A DNA stretch of 39,898 nt from Halorubrum persicum (GCF_002727125.1 NZ_NHOA01000012.1:1-39898), one strand, 5' to 3'; shown: positions 1-7,684, counted from the first letter of the stretch. Translations and numbers: made by a program. Notes: generated by a model not told the origin, from the letters alone.

Positions 1-191
1 GGGGACACTGACCCATGAGCGCGCCCGACTGCACGCTCTGTGAGCTCCCGACGGACGGCGTCGACGTCGGCGTCCCCGAGCGTCTCGTACACGTCGCGGC
101 AGCCGGTACAGCAGAACTCGTTTCCGTCGTCATCGACCACGTCGACGCCGTCCGTCGGGAGCTCACAGAGCGTGCAGTCGGGCGCGCTCAT
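1..191 (-). CDS. Heavy-metal (Cu-type) P-type ATPase, N-terminal fragment
   Basis: The 5' end of a gene that runs off the window start. Reading from the ATG at 191, the N-terminus holds a CTLCELP segment and then FCCTGCRDVYE, the cysteine-rich metal-binding segment found at the N-terminus of heavy-metal-translocating P-type ATPases linked to copper handling. No HMA, transmembrane or ATPase domain is inside the window. It starts 3 nt after the stop of the TauE/DsbD_2-like gene, so the two are an operon; that pairing is known for CopA/CcoI-type ATPases and supports copper export or copper delivery to oxidases. Only bases 68-191 look authentic: 1-67 is an exact reverse complement of 139-205, so the last 20 or so codons are the antisense of the gene's own start and should not be trusted. 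Confidence 0.75.
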   Translation of the reverse strand, partial: MSAPDCTLCELPTDGVDVVDDDGNEFCCTGCRDVYETLGDADVDAVRRELTERAVGRAHGSVS

Positions 192-205
192 GGGTCAGTG
201 TCCCC
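1..205. repeat. 67-bp perfect inverted repeat at the window edge
   Basis: Bases 1-67 are the exact reverse complement of 139-205, with a 71-base unique spacer (68-138). The repeat carries the start codon and first codons of the P-type ATPase plus the end of the preceding gene. A protein-coding start is duplicated in inverted orientation without any functional reason, exactly at the sequence end. The junction sits in short self-complementary sequence (around CGTCGACG), which favours template switching. I read it as a fold-back chimera or assembly end artefact. Confidence 0.9.
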
Positions 206-1022
206 CCGCGGCCGCGATGTCGACCGGGTTCCAGAAGGGGAGGCTCGGGTGGGGCACGTGGACGCCGACGGCCATGAGCCCGTGCGCGAACAGGACGTAG
301 CCGAGCGCGACGAAGGCGACGCCGAGCAGGCGGTGGACGCGGCGGCGGTGGACCGCGTCGACGCTCTCGATGACGGTGCCGTAGAGGAAGACGGCGGGCA
401 TCGTGCCGACGCCGAGCGCGCCGAGCGCCAGCGCGCCGCTGACGGCGGAGCCGCTGGCGAACGCGTAGAGGTACGCCGGGTAGAGGATCGGACAGGGGAG
501 CAGGCCGTGGACCGCGCCGAGCCCGACGATCCCGGGACCGTTGGCGAGCCGGTCGACGTGGCCCGTGAGCCAGCCGGTGACGCGGCCGAGTCCGGGGAGG
601 TGTATCCCGCCGGTCGCGCCGCCGAGCGCGTATCTGACCCCGACGAGGATCACGGCCGCGCCGACGGCGAGGCCGACGACGCCCCGCACCGCCTCGGCCG
701 CGCCGGTCAGCGTCGCGGTCGTGACGAGGACGGCCCCGCCGAGCGCCCCGAGCGCCGCGCCGATGGTCGCGTAGCTCGCGGCGCGACCGAGGTTGAACAG
801 CGCGTGCTGGCGGACCTCGTACGTCGTGAGGTGGCTCCCGCGGCGGTCACGGGCCGCGCCGGCGGCCGTCGAGCCGCCGTCGGCGCGCTCGCCGCCCTCG
901 CGCATCTGCCCCGCGTACACCGTCACGAGCGGGCCGCACATCCCGATACAGTGGGCGCCGCCGAGCAGCCCGATAGCAAGGAACAGCAGGACGTCGGTTC
1001 CCAGAAGCGTCGAGATGGCCAT
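195..1022 (-). CDS. TauE/SafE (DsbD_2-like) six-TM membrane protein
   Basis: Predicted integral membrane protein of about 275 residues. The first transmembrane segment carries GGAHCIGMCGP, the signature of the sulfite exporter TauE/SafE - cytochrome biogenesis (DsbD_2) family with its Cys-x3-Cys pair. A second conserved segment is HGLLPCPILYPAYLYA in the middle. Further hydrophobic segments fill the rest. A hydrophilic stretch of about 30 residues after TM1 is an inter-helix loop. Relatives next to copper P-type ATPases (CcoH/CopA neighbourhoods) are thought to take part in copper handling for haem-copper oxidases; here the gene lies 3 nt before such an ATPase. I chose the ATG at 1022; an in-frame GTG at 1034 adds only four residues. 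Confidence 0.82.
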   Translation of the reverse strand: MAISTLLGTDVLLFLAIGLLGGAHCIGMCGPLVTVYAGQMREGGERADGGSTAAGAARDRRGSHLTTYEVRQHALFNLGRAASYATIGAALGALGGAVLVTTATLTGAAEAVRGVVGLAVGAAVILVGVRYALGGATGGIHLPGLGRVTGWLTGHVDRLANGPGIVGLGAVHGLLPCPILYPAYLYAFASGSAVSGALALGALGVGTMPAVFLYGTVIESVDAVHRRRVHRLLGVAFVALGYVLFAHGLMAVGVHVPHPSLPFWNPVDIAAAGGH

Positions 1023-1109
1023 GAGTCGAGTCACCTGTGGTTGGGGTCGCGCGCGCTAATGGGTTTCGTCGCCCGGGGGAGCGGGCGGGCGAGCCGGTGC
1101 GCTCGCACG

Positions 1110-1535
1110 TCACTCCTCCACGAAAACGGTCCCGACCATTCCCCCCGCCTCGTGGGGGATGCAGACGTAGTCGTAGCGGCCGGCGACCTCGAAGGTGTGC
1201 GAGTAGCGATCGCCGTTCTCCAAGCGTCCGCCGAACTCGTCGGCCCAGGCCTCGCGAGCCGCCGTTTCGCCGTCGTAACCGCCCGAGGCGAAGTATTCGG
1301 CCGCGTCCGGGATGGCGCTCTCGTAGGCGGTGACCGTGTGGCCGCGAGCGCTCGTGTTCTCCCAGACGACGGTGTCGCCGACGGCGACCGTCACCTCGGT
1401 CGGCTCGAACGCGGACGCCATCATCCCCACGTCGTAGCCGGGGTCGCCCCCGACGGCCGAACAGCCGGCGAGAGCGGCCGTCGCCGCGACGCCTCCGGCG
1501 GCGCCCATCCCTCGGAGGAACCGTCTGCGATGCAT
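1110..1535 (-). CDS. Halocyanin-type blue copper lipoprotein
   Basis: A 141-aa secreted blue copper protein. The N-terminus is a Tat signal (MHRRRFLRG...) with lipobox LAGC, so Cys25 should be lipidated and the protein anchored outside the membrane. The remainder is one plastocyanin-like domain: His66 in RGHTV, then Cys125, His128 and Met133 in YVCIPHEAGGM make the complete type I copper site. It probably shuttles electrons between membrane complexes such as a bc-type complex and a terminal oxidase. Its position upstream of the TauE-like and P-type ATPase genes on the same strand suggests a copper group. The frame stays open upstream to about 1946, but that stretch has no Tat signal and overlaps the halorhodopsin gene, so I start at 1535. 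Confidence 0.9.
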   Translation of the reverse strand: MHRRRFLRGMGAAGGVAATAALAGCSAVGGDPGYDVGMMASAFEPTEVTVAVGDTVVWENTSARGHTVTAYESAIPDAAEYFASGGYDGETAAREAWADEFGGRLENGDRYSHTFEVAGRYDYVCIPHEAGGMVGTVFVEE

Positions 1536-1763
1536 GGTCACACTGGGTGCCTCAGTCGTTTCAATACCGCGGTCGTCCCCGCCGAGTGAGAACGTCTCGG
1601 CCCCCGGCGGAGCGAACGCGGGCGCGCCGTCTCTCGCCTCGCCTTTCGGCTTCCGTCCCCGGATCTGCCGTCGATCTGCGTGTTTTAAAACGCGCGTTCG
1701 TCGGTGTGGGCGATAAAGAAAATGATCCGAATAATCCGGCTCAGAATGAAACGTACACGGTGG

Positions 1764-1793
1764 ACCCCTACTAGTTGGGTACTGCTGTTTAAC
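1764..1793 (+). promoter_or_regulatory. Bat-type UAS and TATA box of halorhodopsin
   Basis: ACCCCTACTAGTTGGG at 1764-1779 fits the haloarchaeal bop-regulon upstream activator sequence (consensus ACCcnactagTTnGG) at all but the first position when aligned from its 3' end. A TATA-like GTTTAACC lies at 1787-1793, about 30 nt before the ATG at 1822. UAS, TATA and a near-leaderless start are in the order known from bop-type promoters activated by Bat under low oxygen and light. Confidence 0.75.
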
Positions 1794-1821
1794 CGGCTCA
1801 TCTCGTAGCCGTCGACATCGC

Positions 1822-2694
1822 ATGATCGAAACAGCAGCAGCCGACGCGCTCGCGCGGGGAATCGTGCCACTCGAGATGACCCAGACCGAGCTGTTCGAGT
1901 ACATCCGGGCGGATCCGCTCCTGAGTGCGTCGCTCTGGCTGAACATCGCCCTCGCGGGGCTGTCGATCCTCCTGTTCGTCTACATGGGACGGCGCGTGGA
2001 GGATCCCCGCGCTCAGCTGATTTTCGTCGCCACGCTGATGGTGCCGCTCGTGTCGATCGCCAGCTACACGGGACTCGTATCCGGGATCACCGTCGGCTTT
2101 CTCGAGATGCCGGCCGGACACGCGCTGGCCGGGGCCGGGTCCGGGCCGGAGGGCGGCGTGTTCACGCCGTGGGGTCGGTATCTCACGTGGGCCCTGTCGA
2201 CGCCGATGATCCTCCTCGCGCTCGGGCTGCTCGCCGGATCGAACGTGACGAAGCTGTTCACGGCGATCACGGCCGACATCGCGATGTGCGTCACGGGCCT
2301 CGCGGCCGCGCTGACCACGTCCTCGTACATGCTGCGCTGGGTCTGGTACGGCATCAGCTGCGCCTTCTTCGCCGTCGTCCTCTACGTCCTGCTCGTCGAG
2401 TGGGCGGAGGACGCTGAGATCGCCGGCACCGCCGAGATATTCAACACGCTGAAACTGCTCACCGTCGTCTTGTGGCTCGGCTACCCGATCGTCTGGGGGG
2501 TCGGCGCCGAGGGGCTCGCGTTAGTCCAGTCTCCCGCGGTCACCTCGTGGGCCTACAGCGGGATGGACATCGTCGCGAAGTACCTTTTCGCGTTCCTCCT
2601 GCTGCGCTGGGTCGCGAGCAACGAGAGCGCGGTTGCGACGATAAGCTCCGGGGTCGGCTCGGACGGGAGCGGCGTCGCGGCCGCGGACGACTGA
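1822..2694 (+). CDS. hop: Halorhodopsin, light-driven chloride pump
   Basis: A 290-aa seven-helix retinal protein of the cytoplasmic membrane. Helix C reads WGRYLTWALSTPMILLA, giving Arg119, Thr122, Ser126 and Ala133 where bacteriorhodopsin has Arg82, Asp85, Thr89 and Asp96. This Thr/Ser/Ala pattern marks an inward chloride pump rather than a proton pump. The Schiff-base lysine is Lys253 in MDIVAKYLFAF, with the counter-ion Asp249. The conserved B-C loop segment GFLEMPAGHALAG and the helix D segment DIAMCVTGLAAALTTSS are intact, so the gene should be functional. Length and start match known halorhodopsins, which have a short N-terminal extension. It stands alone, with its own Bat-type promoter at 1764-1793. 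No retinal synthesis gene is in the window. Confidence 0.97.
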   Translation: MIETAAADALARGIVPLEMTQTELFEYIRADPLLSASLWLNIALAGLSILLFVYMGRRVEDPRAQLIFVATLMVPLVSIASYTGLVSGITVGFLEMPAGHALAGAGSGPEGGVFTPWGRYLTWALSTPMILLALGLLAGSNVTKLFTAITADIAMCVTGLAAALTTSSYMLRWVWYGISCAFFAVVLYVLLVEWAEDAEIAGTAEIFNTLKLLTVVLWLGYPIVWGVGAEGLALVQSPAVTSWAYSGMDIVAKYLFAFLLLRWVASNESAVATISSGVGSDGSGVAAADD

Positions 2695-2817
2695 GTTCCG
2701 GCGACCGACGGGCGTCCGCCGCGGTGCGGGCGTTTCGCGGCCGTTTTCGCGTCTGTCACTCCTCGTCGAGGCGACCGAGAGACAAACGCTAAACCCGCGG
2801 CGGCGGTGGACACGGAC

Positions 2818-3156
2818 ATGAAACAGGCCATCGTCGCCCGCACCGACATCGGGATGGGCGAGGGGAAACTCGCCGCGCAGGTCGCGCACGCGTCGCTGTC
2901 GGCGTACCAGGACGCCGGGCGACGCGTCCGCAAGAAGTGGCAGGGCGAGGGACAGAAGAAGATCGTTCTCAAGGGCGACTCCGAGAGCCAGCTGTTCGCG
3001 CTGGCCGACAAGGCCGACAAAGAGGGGATCCCGTACGCGATCGTCCGCGACGCCGGCCACACCCAACTGGAACCGGGGACCGTCACCGCGCTCGCGGTGG
3101 GACCCGCCCGCGACGACACCGTCGACCGCGTGACCGGCGACCTCTCGCTCTACTAG
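2818..3156 (+). CDS. pth2: Peptidyl-tRNA hydrolase Pth2
   Basis: A 112-aa archaeal/eukaryal-type peptidyl-tRNA hydrolase, which frees tRNA from peptidyl-tRNA that drops off the ribosome. The family start [26 protein letters not shown] is evident, with the conserved lysine and the QVAHAS helix. Later segments K-LKGDSE and [12 protein letters not shown] are also typical. The length is the usual one. An in-frame GTG at 2806 would add four residues, but relatives begin at the MKQ methionine. The TAG stop is followed directly by the ATG of truD with no spacer, so the two genes form a translationally coupled pair. Confidence 0.95.
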   Translation: MKQAIVARTDIGMGEGKLAAQVAHASLSAYQDAGRRVRKKWQGEGQKKIVLKGDSESQLFALADKADKEGIPYAIVRDAGHTQLEPGTVTALAVGPARDDTVDRVTGDLSLY

Positions 3157-4641
3157 ATGGCCTCGCCCCACACGCTCCGCGAGGCGCACCCGACCGAGCG
3201 CGCCGCGGGCATCGACCACTACGTCAGCGACGCCGACGGGATCGGCGGTCGGCTCCGCGAGTCGCCAGAAGACTTCCGCGTCCGCGAGCTGGAGGCGTTC
3301 GAGCCGGAGCCGCTCGGCGCGGATACCGGGAGTTACCCCGAGCTCGTCGTCCGCGTCACGCTCCGCGACTGGGACACGAACGACTTCGCGCGCCGGATCT
3401 CCGACGCCCTCGGGATCAGCCGCGAGCGCGTCTCGTGGGCGGGGACGAAGGACAAGCGCGCCGTCACCACCCAGCTGTTCACGCTCCGCGAGGTCGACCC
3501 CGACGACCTCCCCGAGATCCGCGGCGCCGAGATCGATCCCCTCGGGCGGGCCGGCCGCGGCCTCTCGTTCGGCGACCTCGCGGGCAACGCCTTCGAGATC
3601 CGCGTCGCCGACGCGGTGAGCGAGGCCCCCGAGCGCGTCGCCGACGTGGTGGCGGACCTGCGGGCGTTCGGGGGCGACGGTGGGGAGACGGAGGCGACCG
3701 GTCCGGGCGGTAACGGCGCCGTCGTCGGCGTCCCCAACTACTTCGGCCAGCAGCGCTTCGGGAGCCGGCGCCCCGTGACGCACCGCGTCGGACTCGCAGT
3801 CGTCCGCGGCGACGTCCGCGAGGCGGTGCGGCTGTACGCCGGCAATCCCGCGGCGACGGAGCCGGACGACACCCGCGCCGCGCGCGACCGCGTCGACGCC
3901 GCGTTCGGGGTCGGCGACGGCGGCGCGGGCGACGGCCTCGGCGCGGGCGACGACCCCGCCACCGCCGACGGCACCGGCGACGGCGACTGGGAGGCCTGCC
4001 TCGACGCGATTCCGGGGAAACTCCGCTTCGAGCGCTCGATGGTCCACCGGCTCGCCGAGCGCGACGTGCCCCCCGACGCGCCCCCGGATCACGACGACTG
4101 GCGCCACGCGCTGGAGGCGGTCCCCTCGAACCTCCAGCGGCTGTTCGTCAACGCCGCGCAGTCGTTCCTCTTCAACCGGGTGCTGAGCAAGCGCCTGCGC
4201 CGCGGGCTCCCGTTCGACCGGCCCGTCGCCGGCGACGTGGTCTGTTTCGCCGACGGCGACGCCCCCGACGAGCTGTACGCGCCCGACACGGACCGCCTCC
4301 AGCGGGTCGACGAGGACCGGGTCTCCGTCGTCACCCGCCACTGCGAGCGCGGGCGGGCGTTCGTCACCGCGCCCCTCGTCGGCACCGAGACCGACCTCGG
4401 CGACGGTGAGCCCGGCGAGATCGAACGGGAGGTCCTCGACGGCGCCGGGATCGAGCCCGGCGACTTCGCGCTCCCCGGCGAGTTCGACTCGTCGGGCACC
4501 CGGCGGGCGATCCTCCTCCGGAGCGACCTCGACGTGACGTTCGAGGGCGGCGATCCGCGGTTCGCGTTCGCGCTCCCCAGCGGGTCGTACGCCACGGTGC
4601 TGCTCCGGGAGTTCACCAAGAGCGGGCCGCTGGACCTCTGA
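3157..4641 (+). CDS. truD: tRNA pseudouridine(13) synthase TruD
   Basis: A 494-aa TruD-family pseudouridine synthase that isomerises U13 in certain tRNAs. The catalytic motif [13 protein letters not shown] is present, with Asp99 as nucleophile. Other family segments are [13 protein letters not shown] and the C-terminal [15 protein letters not shown] Gly/Asp-rich low-complexity insert lies near residues 245-275, longer than in bacterial TruD but common in haloarchaeal proteins. The gene abuts pth2 without spacer. No terminator-like T-run is obvious immediately downstream. Confidence 0.95.
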   Translation: MASPHTLREAHPTERAAGIDHYVSDADGIGGRLRESPEDFRVRELEAFEPEPLGADTGSYPELVVRVTLRDWDTNDFARRISDALGISRERVSWAGTKDKRAVTTQLFTLREVDPDDLPEIRGAEIDPLGRAGRGLSFGDLAGNAFEIRVADAVSEAPERVADVVADLRAFGGDGGETEATGPGGNGAVVGVPNYFGQQRFGSRRPVTHRVGLAVVRGDVREAVRLYAGNPAATEPDDTRAARDRVDAAFGVGDGGAGDGLGAGDDPATADGTGDGDWEACLDAIPGKLRFERSMVHRLAERDVPPDAPPDHDDWRHALEAVPSNLQRLFVNAAQSFLFNRVLSKRLRRGLPFDRPVAGDVVCFADGDAPDELYAPDTDRLQRVDEDRVSVVTRHCERGRAFVTAPLVGTETDLGDGEPGEIEREVLDGAGIEPGDFALPGEFDSSGTRRAILLRSDLDVTFEGGDPRFAFALPSGSYATVLLREFTKSGPLDL

Positions 4642-4776
4642 TCGGCGGCGATCCCGCGGATTGATCCCCAGATTGATCCGCGTTCGTGTATTATCGATCG
4701 GATCTCGCGGTCGAAACCACCACGATACTGCGCTCCGTTCCGAGCCGTTTTTGTGCGGGAGCCGCCAACCGGAGCC

Positions 4777-5331
4777 ATGACCCGGATCGTCGTCATCGAC
4801 CTCCACGGCCAGTTCACCCACCTCGAACGGCGGGCGCTCCGCGACGTGGGCGTCGACACCGAGATCGTCTCGGCGGACACGCCCCCGGCGGAGATCGACG
4901 CCGACGGGATCGTCCTCTCCGGCGGCCCCGACATGGACCGCGTCGGCAACGCGCCCGACTACCTCGATCTGGACGTGCCCGTGCTCGGGATCTGTCTCGG
5001 GATGCAGCTGATCGCGCTGGAGCGCGGCGGCGCGGTCGGCGGCGGCGACTACGGCGGCTACGCCGACGTCGACGTGGAGATCGTCGACGACGAGGACCCG
5101 CTCGTCGGCTCGCTGGCGCCCGAGACGCGCGTCTGGGCCTCCCACGCCGACGAGGTGACCGAGGTTCCCGAGGGGTTCGTTCGAACCGCCACCTCCGACG
5201 TCTGCGACGTGGAGGCGATGGCGAACGCCGAGGCGGGGATGTTCGGCGTCCAGTGGCACCCCGAGGTCGCCCACACCGAGCGGGGCGAGGAAGTGTTCGA
5301 GAACTTCGTCGCGATCTGCGAGTCCGCGTAG
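4777..5331 (+). CDS. guaAA: GMP synthase glutamine amidotransferase subunit
   Basis: A 184-aa class I glutamine amidotransferase that supplies ammonia to the separate ATP-pyrophosphatase subunit (GuaAB) making GMP from XMP; archaea split GuaA into two proteins. The catalytic triad is visible: Cys73 in GICLGMQ, and His161 and Glu163 in QWHPEV. The start MTRIVVIDLHGQF is the normal one for this family; an in-frame GTG at 4753 would add eight residues. A T-rich box GTTTTT lies about 30 nt before the ATG. The GuaAB subunit is not in the window. The gene is convergent with uspA, 9 bases apart. Confidence 0.95.
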   Translation: MTRIVVIDLHGQFTHLERRALRDVGVDTEIVSADTPPAEIDADGIVLSGGPDMDRVGNAPDYLDLDVPVLGICLGMQLIALERGGAVGGGDYGGYADVDVEIVDDEDPLVGSLAPETRVWASHADEVTEVPEGFVRTATSDVCDVEAMANAEAGMFGVQWHPEVAHTERGEEVFENFVAICESA

Positions 5332-5340
5332 GGCCGAGAG

Positions 5341-5766
5341 CTACTCGCCGATGTGCGCCGTCAACACCGGGAGCTCGCTGTGTCGCACGACCCGCTCTGC
5401 GACCGACCCCGCCGTAACGAAGCGCCCGATCCCGGTGCGCCCGTGGGTCCCCATCACGATCAGATCGATGTCGTAGTCGGCCGCGGCGTCGAGGATCTCC
5501 TCGTGGGGGTGCCCGCGTCGGAGGTGGCGCTCCGCCTCGACGCCGCGCTCCGTCGCGGCCCCGACGACCGCGTCGAGCGCGCGCTCGCCGCGCTCCTCCT
5601 CGCGCTCGACGACCAAGTCCCACTCGTCGGCGCCGGCGATCCCCTCGTCGACGACAAACAGCGTGTGGACCCGTGCGCCCGTCAGGGCGGCGAGACCACA
5701 GGCCTGTTCGATCGCGGCGTCGCTGCCGGCGCTCCCGTCGGTCGGACACAGGATCGCGTCGTACAT
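5341..5766 (-). CDS. Universal stress protein (UspA family)
   Basis: A 141-aa single-domain UspA protein, a soluble dimeric nucleotide-binding protein. The start MYDAILCPTDGSAGSD and the C-terminal ATP-binding signature GTHGRTGIGRFVTAGS (G-x2-G-x9-G-S/T type) are both intact, so it should be of the ATP-binding class. The ATG at 5766 fits the family start; a GTG at 5781 would add five residues. A TTAACGGTTACC box at 5789-5800 serves as TATA region about 28 nt upstream. Its specific role cannot be told from sequence. Confidence 0.93.
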   Translation of the reverse strand: MYDAILCPTDGSAGSDAAIEQACGLAALTGARVHTLFVVDEGIAGADEWDLVVEREEERGERALDAVVGAATERGVEAERHLRRGHPHEEILDAAADYDIDLIVMGTHGRTGIGRFVTAGSVAERVVRHSELPVLTAHIGE

Positions 5767-5836
5767 GTCGTCTCGGCCCACACGCCAACGACTTAACGGT
5801 TACCTCGACGCGAACGGTCCCGGAGCGGTCCCCGGC

Positions 5837-6034
5837 TCACAGCCGGTACGTCTGAACGCGCTCGGTCCCGCAGCTCGGGCACTCCCGTCGGTACTCGACG
5901 GTCGCGCCCGTCGTCACCGCCTCCCACGAACCCTCCTCGTCGACGAACCCGCACTCCTCGCAGGCGTGGTCCCGTCCGTCGAGCCGGGCGCGGAGCCGAT
6001 CGAACGCCGACGTACCGCCGTAGCTAGATGACAT
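5837..6034 (-). CDS. Small two-CxxC zinc-ribbon protein
   Basis: A 65-aa protein with HACEECGFVDEEG and RRECPSCGTERVQTYRL, two Cys-x2-Cys pairs about 30 residues apart, the spacing of a single zinc ribbon. Small proteins of this kind, called HVO-type zinc-finger proteins, are numerous in haloarchaea. They are mostly of unknown function; some affect biofilm formation or motility. The N-terminal 20 residues are Ser/Gly/Arg-rich. The ATG at 6034 is preceded by a TATTAAT box about 25 nt upstream (around 6058), consistent with a leaderless transcript. I know no specific partner, and both neighbouring genes have their own signals. Confidence 0.82.
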   Translation of the reverse strand: MSSSYGGTSAFDRLRARLDGRDHACEECGFVDEEGSWEAVTTGATVEYRRECPSCGTERVQTYRL

Positions 6035-6148
6035 GTGGTACCGATACACAATACCACGATTAATAGTTATCGATCAGGTGAGTCACGCGAACTGGAACTC
6101 CGCCGTCGAGACTCGCGTCGCTCTCGGGGCGGTCGGCACGGCGGGCTG

Positions 6149-6153
6149 AAAAA
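6149..6153 (-). terminator. T5 run ending the rpl37ae-DUF3194 operon
   Basis: On the minus strand a TTTTT run follows the DUF3194 stop (6165) by about 11 nt. Archaeal transcription commonly stops at short U-tracts, so this is a plausible terminator for the five-gene operon. There is no stem-loop. Confidence 0.45.
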
Positions 6154-6164
6154 GGTGCGCCGCC

Positions 6165-6467
6165 CTACGCTTCGAACAGCTCGTCGACCGCCTCGCCGGC
6201 GGTTTCGGCCGCCTCGCGGGCGACGGCGTCCGGGTCAGGGTCGTCTGGCGCGTTCAGGTAGACGTCGACGTCGAGGACGCCCTCCTCGAACGTGACCGTC
6301 ACGTCCAGATCGGTCACCGCCGACTGGTCGTAGTGCGCGAACACGACGCCTTCGGCGGCCTCTGCGGCCGTGCGGACGACTTCGTCGTCCGTGGGCTCGT
6401 CGTCGGCGCTCCCGTCGCCTGCACCGACCGGTTCGCCGGTCGATCCGTCGCTCGATCCGTCGGACAT
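6165..6467 (-). CDS. DUF3194 family protein
   Basis: A 100-aa acidic protein. The first 30 residues are a Ser/Gly/Asp-rich tail; the following domain (EVVRTAAEAAEGVVFAHYD...) alternates helix and strand and ends in a helix AREAAETAGEAVDELFE. It matches DUF3194, a short archaeal family I know chiefly from its place next to prefoldin beta; function unknown. It starts 6 nt after the prefoldin beta stop. I use the ATG at 6467 rather than the GTG at 6473. Co-transcription with pfdB, pcc1, rpoP and rpl37ae suggests a role in protein synthesis or folding, but nothing in the sequence proves that. Confidence 0.85.
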   Translation of the reverse strand: MSDGSSDGSTGEPVGAGDGSADDEPTDDEVVRTAAEAAEGVVFAHYDQSAVTDLDVTVTFEEGVLDVDVYLNAPDDPDPDAVAREAAETAGEAVDELFEA

Positions 6468-6473
6468 CGGCAC

Positions 6474-6869
6474 TTACGCGCCGCCCGCGCCCGGACCGCC
6501 CGGACCCATCGGGCCGCCGCCGGCGCCGCCCTGAAGCATCTGCTGGAGCTCGTCCTGCAGCTCGTCGAACTGCTCCTCGACGCGCTCCTCCTGCTTCTGA
6601 AGCTGCTCGGCGCGAACTTCGAGGGAGTCGACCTTGTTCTCGAGGTCGTCGTAGGCGGACTCGTAGTCCGTCTCGACGAGGACCTCGCCGATCTCGCGGT
6701 ACATTCCGGCGTCATCGTCGACGTCTTCGAGGGCGTCGAGCGCCGTCTTGGACTCGTTGAGCGCGGTCTGGGCCTGCTCTTTCTGCTCGGCGACCTGCTG
6801 TGCGGTCTCCTGCAGCTCCTGCAGCTCCTCGATCTTCTCCTGTGCCTCGGGCGGCATGTTCCCTTGCAT
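6474..6869 (-). CDS. pfdB: Prefoldin beta subunit
   Basis: A 131-aa beta subunit of archaeal prefoldin, the jellyfish-shaped hexamer (two alpha, four beta) that captures unfolded proteins and passes them to the thermosome. Two long coiled-coil helices are clear: residues about 8-50 ([20 protein letters not shown]) and 72-115 ([16 protein letters not shown]), joined by a beta-hairpin region ([19 protein letters not shown]). The C-terminal 20 residues are Gly/Pro/Met-rich ([11 protein letters not shown]), as in other haloarchaeal beta subunits. The gene lies in the usual rpl37ae-rpoP-pcc1-pfdB order. Confidence 0.96.
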   Translation of the reverse strand: MQGNMPPEAQEKIEELQELQETAQQVAEQKEQAQTALNESKTALDALEDVDDDAGMYREIGEVLVETDYESAYDDLENKVDSLEVRAEQLQKQEERVEEQFDELQDELQQMLQGGAGGGPMGPGGPGAGGA

Positions 6870-6971
6870 GGGCGAAACGAGGCGTCCCGGACGGAAAAAC
6901 CCCCGACTTCTCCGACGACGATCGGATCGGAGGGCACAGCGCCGGAGAGGCGAGAAAACGGCAGGTCGCCG

Positions 6972-7256
6972 CTACTCTCGACCGCGTCCCGAGCCGACGC
7001 GCTCGGCGACGTCGACGAGCCGCGACCAACTGTTGATCCCGGCGCGGAGGGCGACGAGGTCGTCGGCGACGACGCGGACTCGGACCGCGTCGCCGTCGCG
7101 GGAGACGGTCGCGGCTGATCGGGCGTCGTCGATCTCGCCGACTTCGGGGGCGAGCGCGTCGCCGACGAGCCGTGCGCGCCGCTCGGAGGGGTAACGGAAC
7201 GAGAGAACCGTTTCGTGCGCGCGCTCGGAAGTCGAAACGGTGGCGTCGGAAGTCAC
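6972..7256 (-). CDS. KEOPS complex subunit Pcc1
   Basis: A 94-aa Pcc1-type subunit, the dimerisation module of KEOPS, which makes the t6A37 modification in ANN-decoding tRNAs with Kae1, Bud32 and Cgi121. The fold signature is visible as VLSFRYPSERRARLVGDALAPEV followed by the strand VRVRVVADDLVALRAGINSWSRLVDVAE, matching the short Pcc1/CTAG family. The start is GTG at 7256 with no in-frame ATG nearby. It lies between rpoP (22 nt upstream) and pfdB, the usual place for pcc1 in haloarchaea. Confidence 0.9.
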   Translation of the reverse strand: MTSDATVSTSERAHETVLSFRYPSERRARLVGDALAPEVGEIDDARSAATVSRDGDAVRVRVVADDLVALRAGINSWSRLVDVAERVGSGRGRE

Positions 7257-7278
7257 GGTGACGCGATCGGGCGCGGGG

Positions 7279-7413
7279 TTACTCGACGTTGACTTCCTTC
7301 ACGTCGCCGCCGCGCTCCTTCAGGAGGACGCGGTGGCCGCAGTACGGACAGCGCACGCCGCCGTACTCGTCGAGCGTGACGTCGCGCTTACAGCGGGAGC
7401 ACTTGTAGCTCAT
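7279..7413 (-). CDS. rpoP: RNA polymerase subunit P (Rpo12)
   Basis: A 44-aa subunit of archaeal RNA polymerase, equal to Rpb12, sitting at the Rpo3/Rpo10 assembly platform. A zinc ribbon is visible: [10 protein letters not shown] and [13 protein letters not shown] give Cys-x2-Cys ... Cys-x2-Cys. The C-terminal positively charged tail [14 protein letters not shown] is typical. It begins 4 nt after the stop of rpl37ae, in the same operon. Confidence 0.95.
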
Positions 7414-7417
7414 CGCC

Positions 7418-7684
7418 TTACTCCTCGTCGGAGAGCGCGGCGCGGATGGAGCGGCGGACGGTGCGACCGCCGGGCGTCTCGGGGCGGTACGCGCCGCCGG
7501 TGAACGTCTCGCCGGTCTCCTCGTTGACCCAGATGCCGGTGCCAACGCGCTTCACGTCGTCGCCGTCGACGGTGGCGTTCTGCATTTCCTCTTCGATGTC
7601 CTGGACCCGCTTGCGGGAGACCCGGCCGTATCGGGCGCCGAATCGGCCCGCGCTGCCGGTGCTTCGTGCCTTGTCCTCAGCCAT
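7418..7684 (-). CDS. rpl37ae: 50S ribosomal protein L37Ae, zinc-free form
   Basis: An 88-aa large-subunit protein (eL43). The N-terminus [22 protein letters not shown] and C-terminal segment [25 protein letters not shown] are the family hallmarks. The four cysteines that usually form a zinc ribbon in the centre are all absent; the region reads [23 protein letters not shown], and the protein has no cysteine at all. Relatives with the zinc ribbon have CPxC and CxxC there. First gene of the operon; CCTTTTTACC on the minus strand near 7710-7719 is the TATA box, about 27 nt before the ATG at 7684. Confidence 0.94.

Noticed and set aside
1536-1763. Small gene between halocyanin and hop
   Set aside because: Frames there on both strands have non-acidic, Arg/Ile/Phe-rich products without motifs; the region looks like promoter DNA only.
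2521-5274. A 917-codon open frame on the minus strand
   Set aside because: It is antisense to hop, pth2, truD and guaAA, has no family motif and crosses several promoters.
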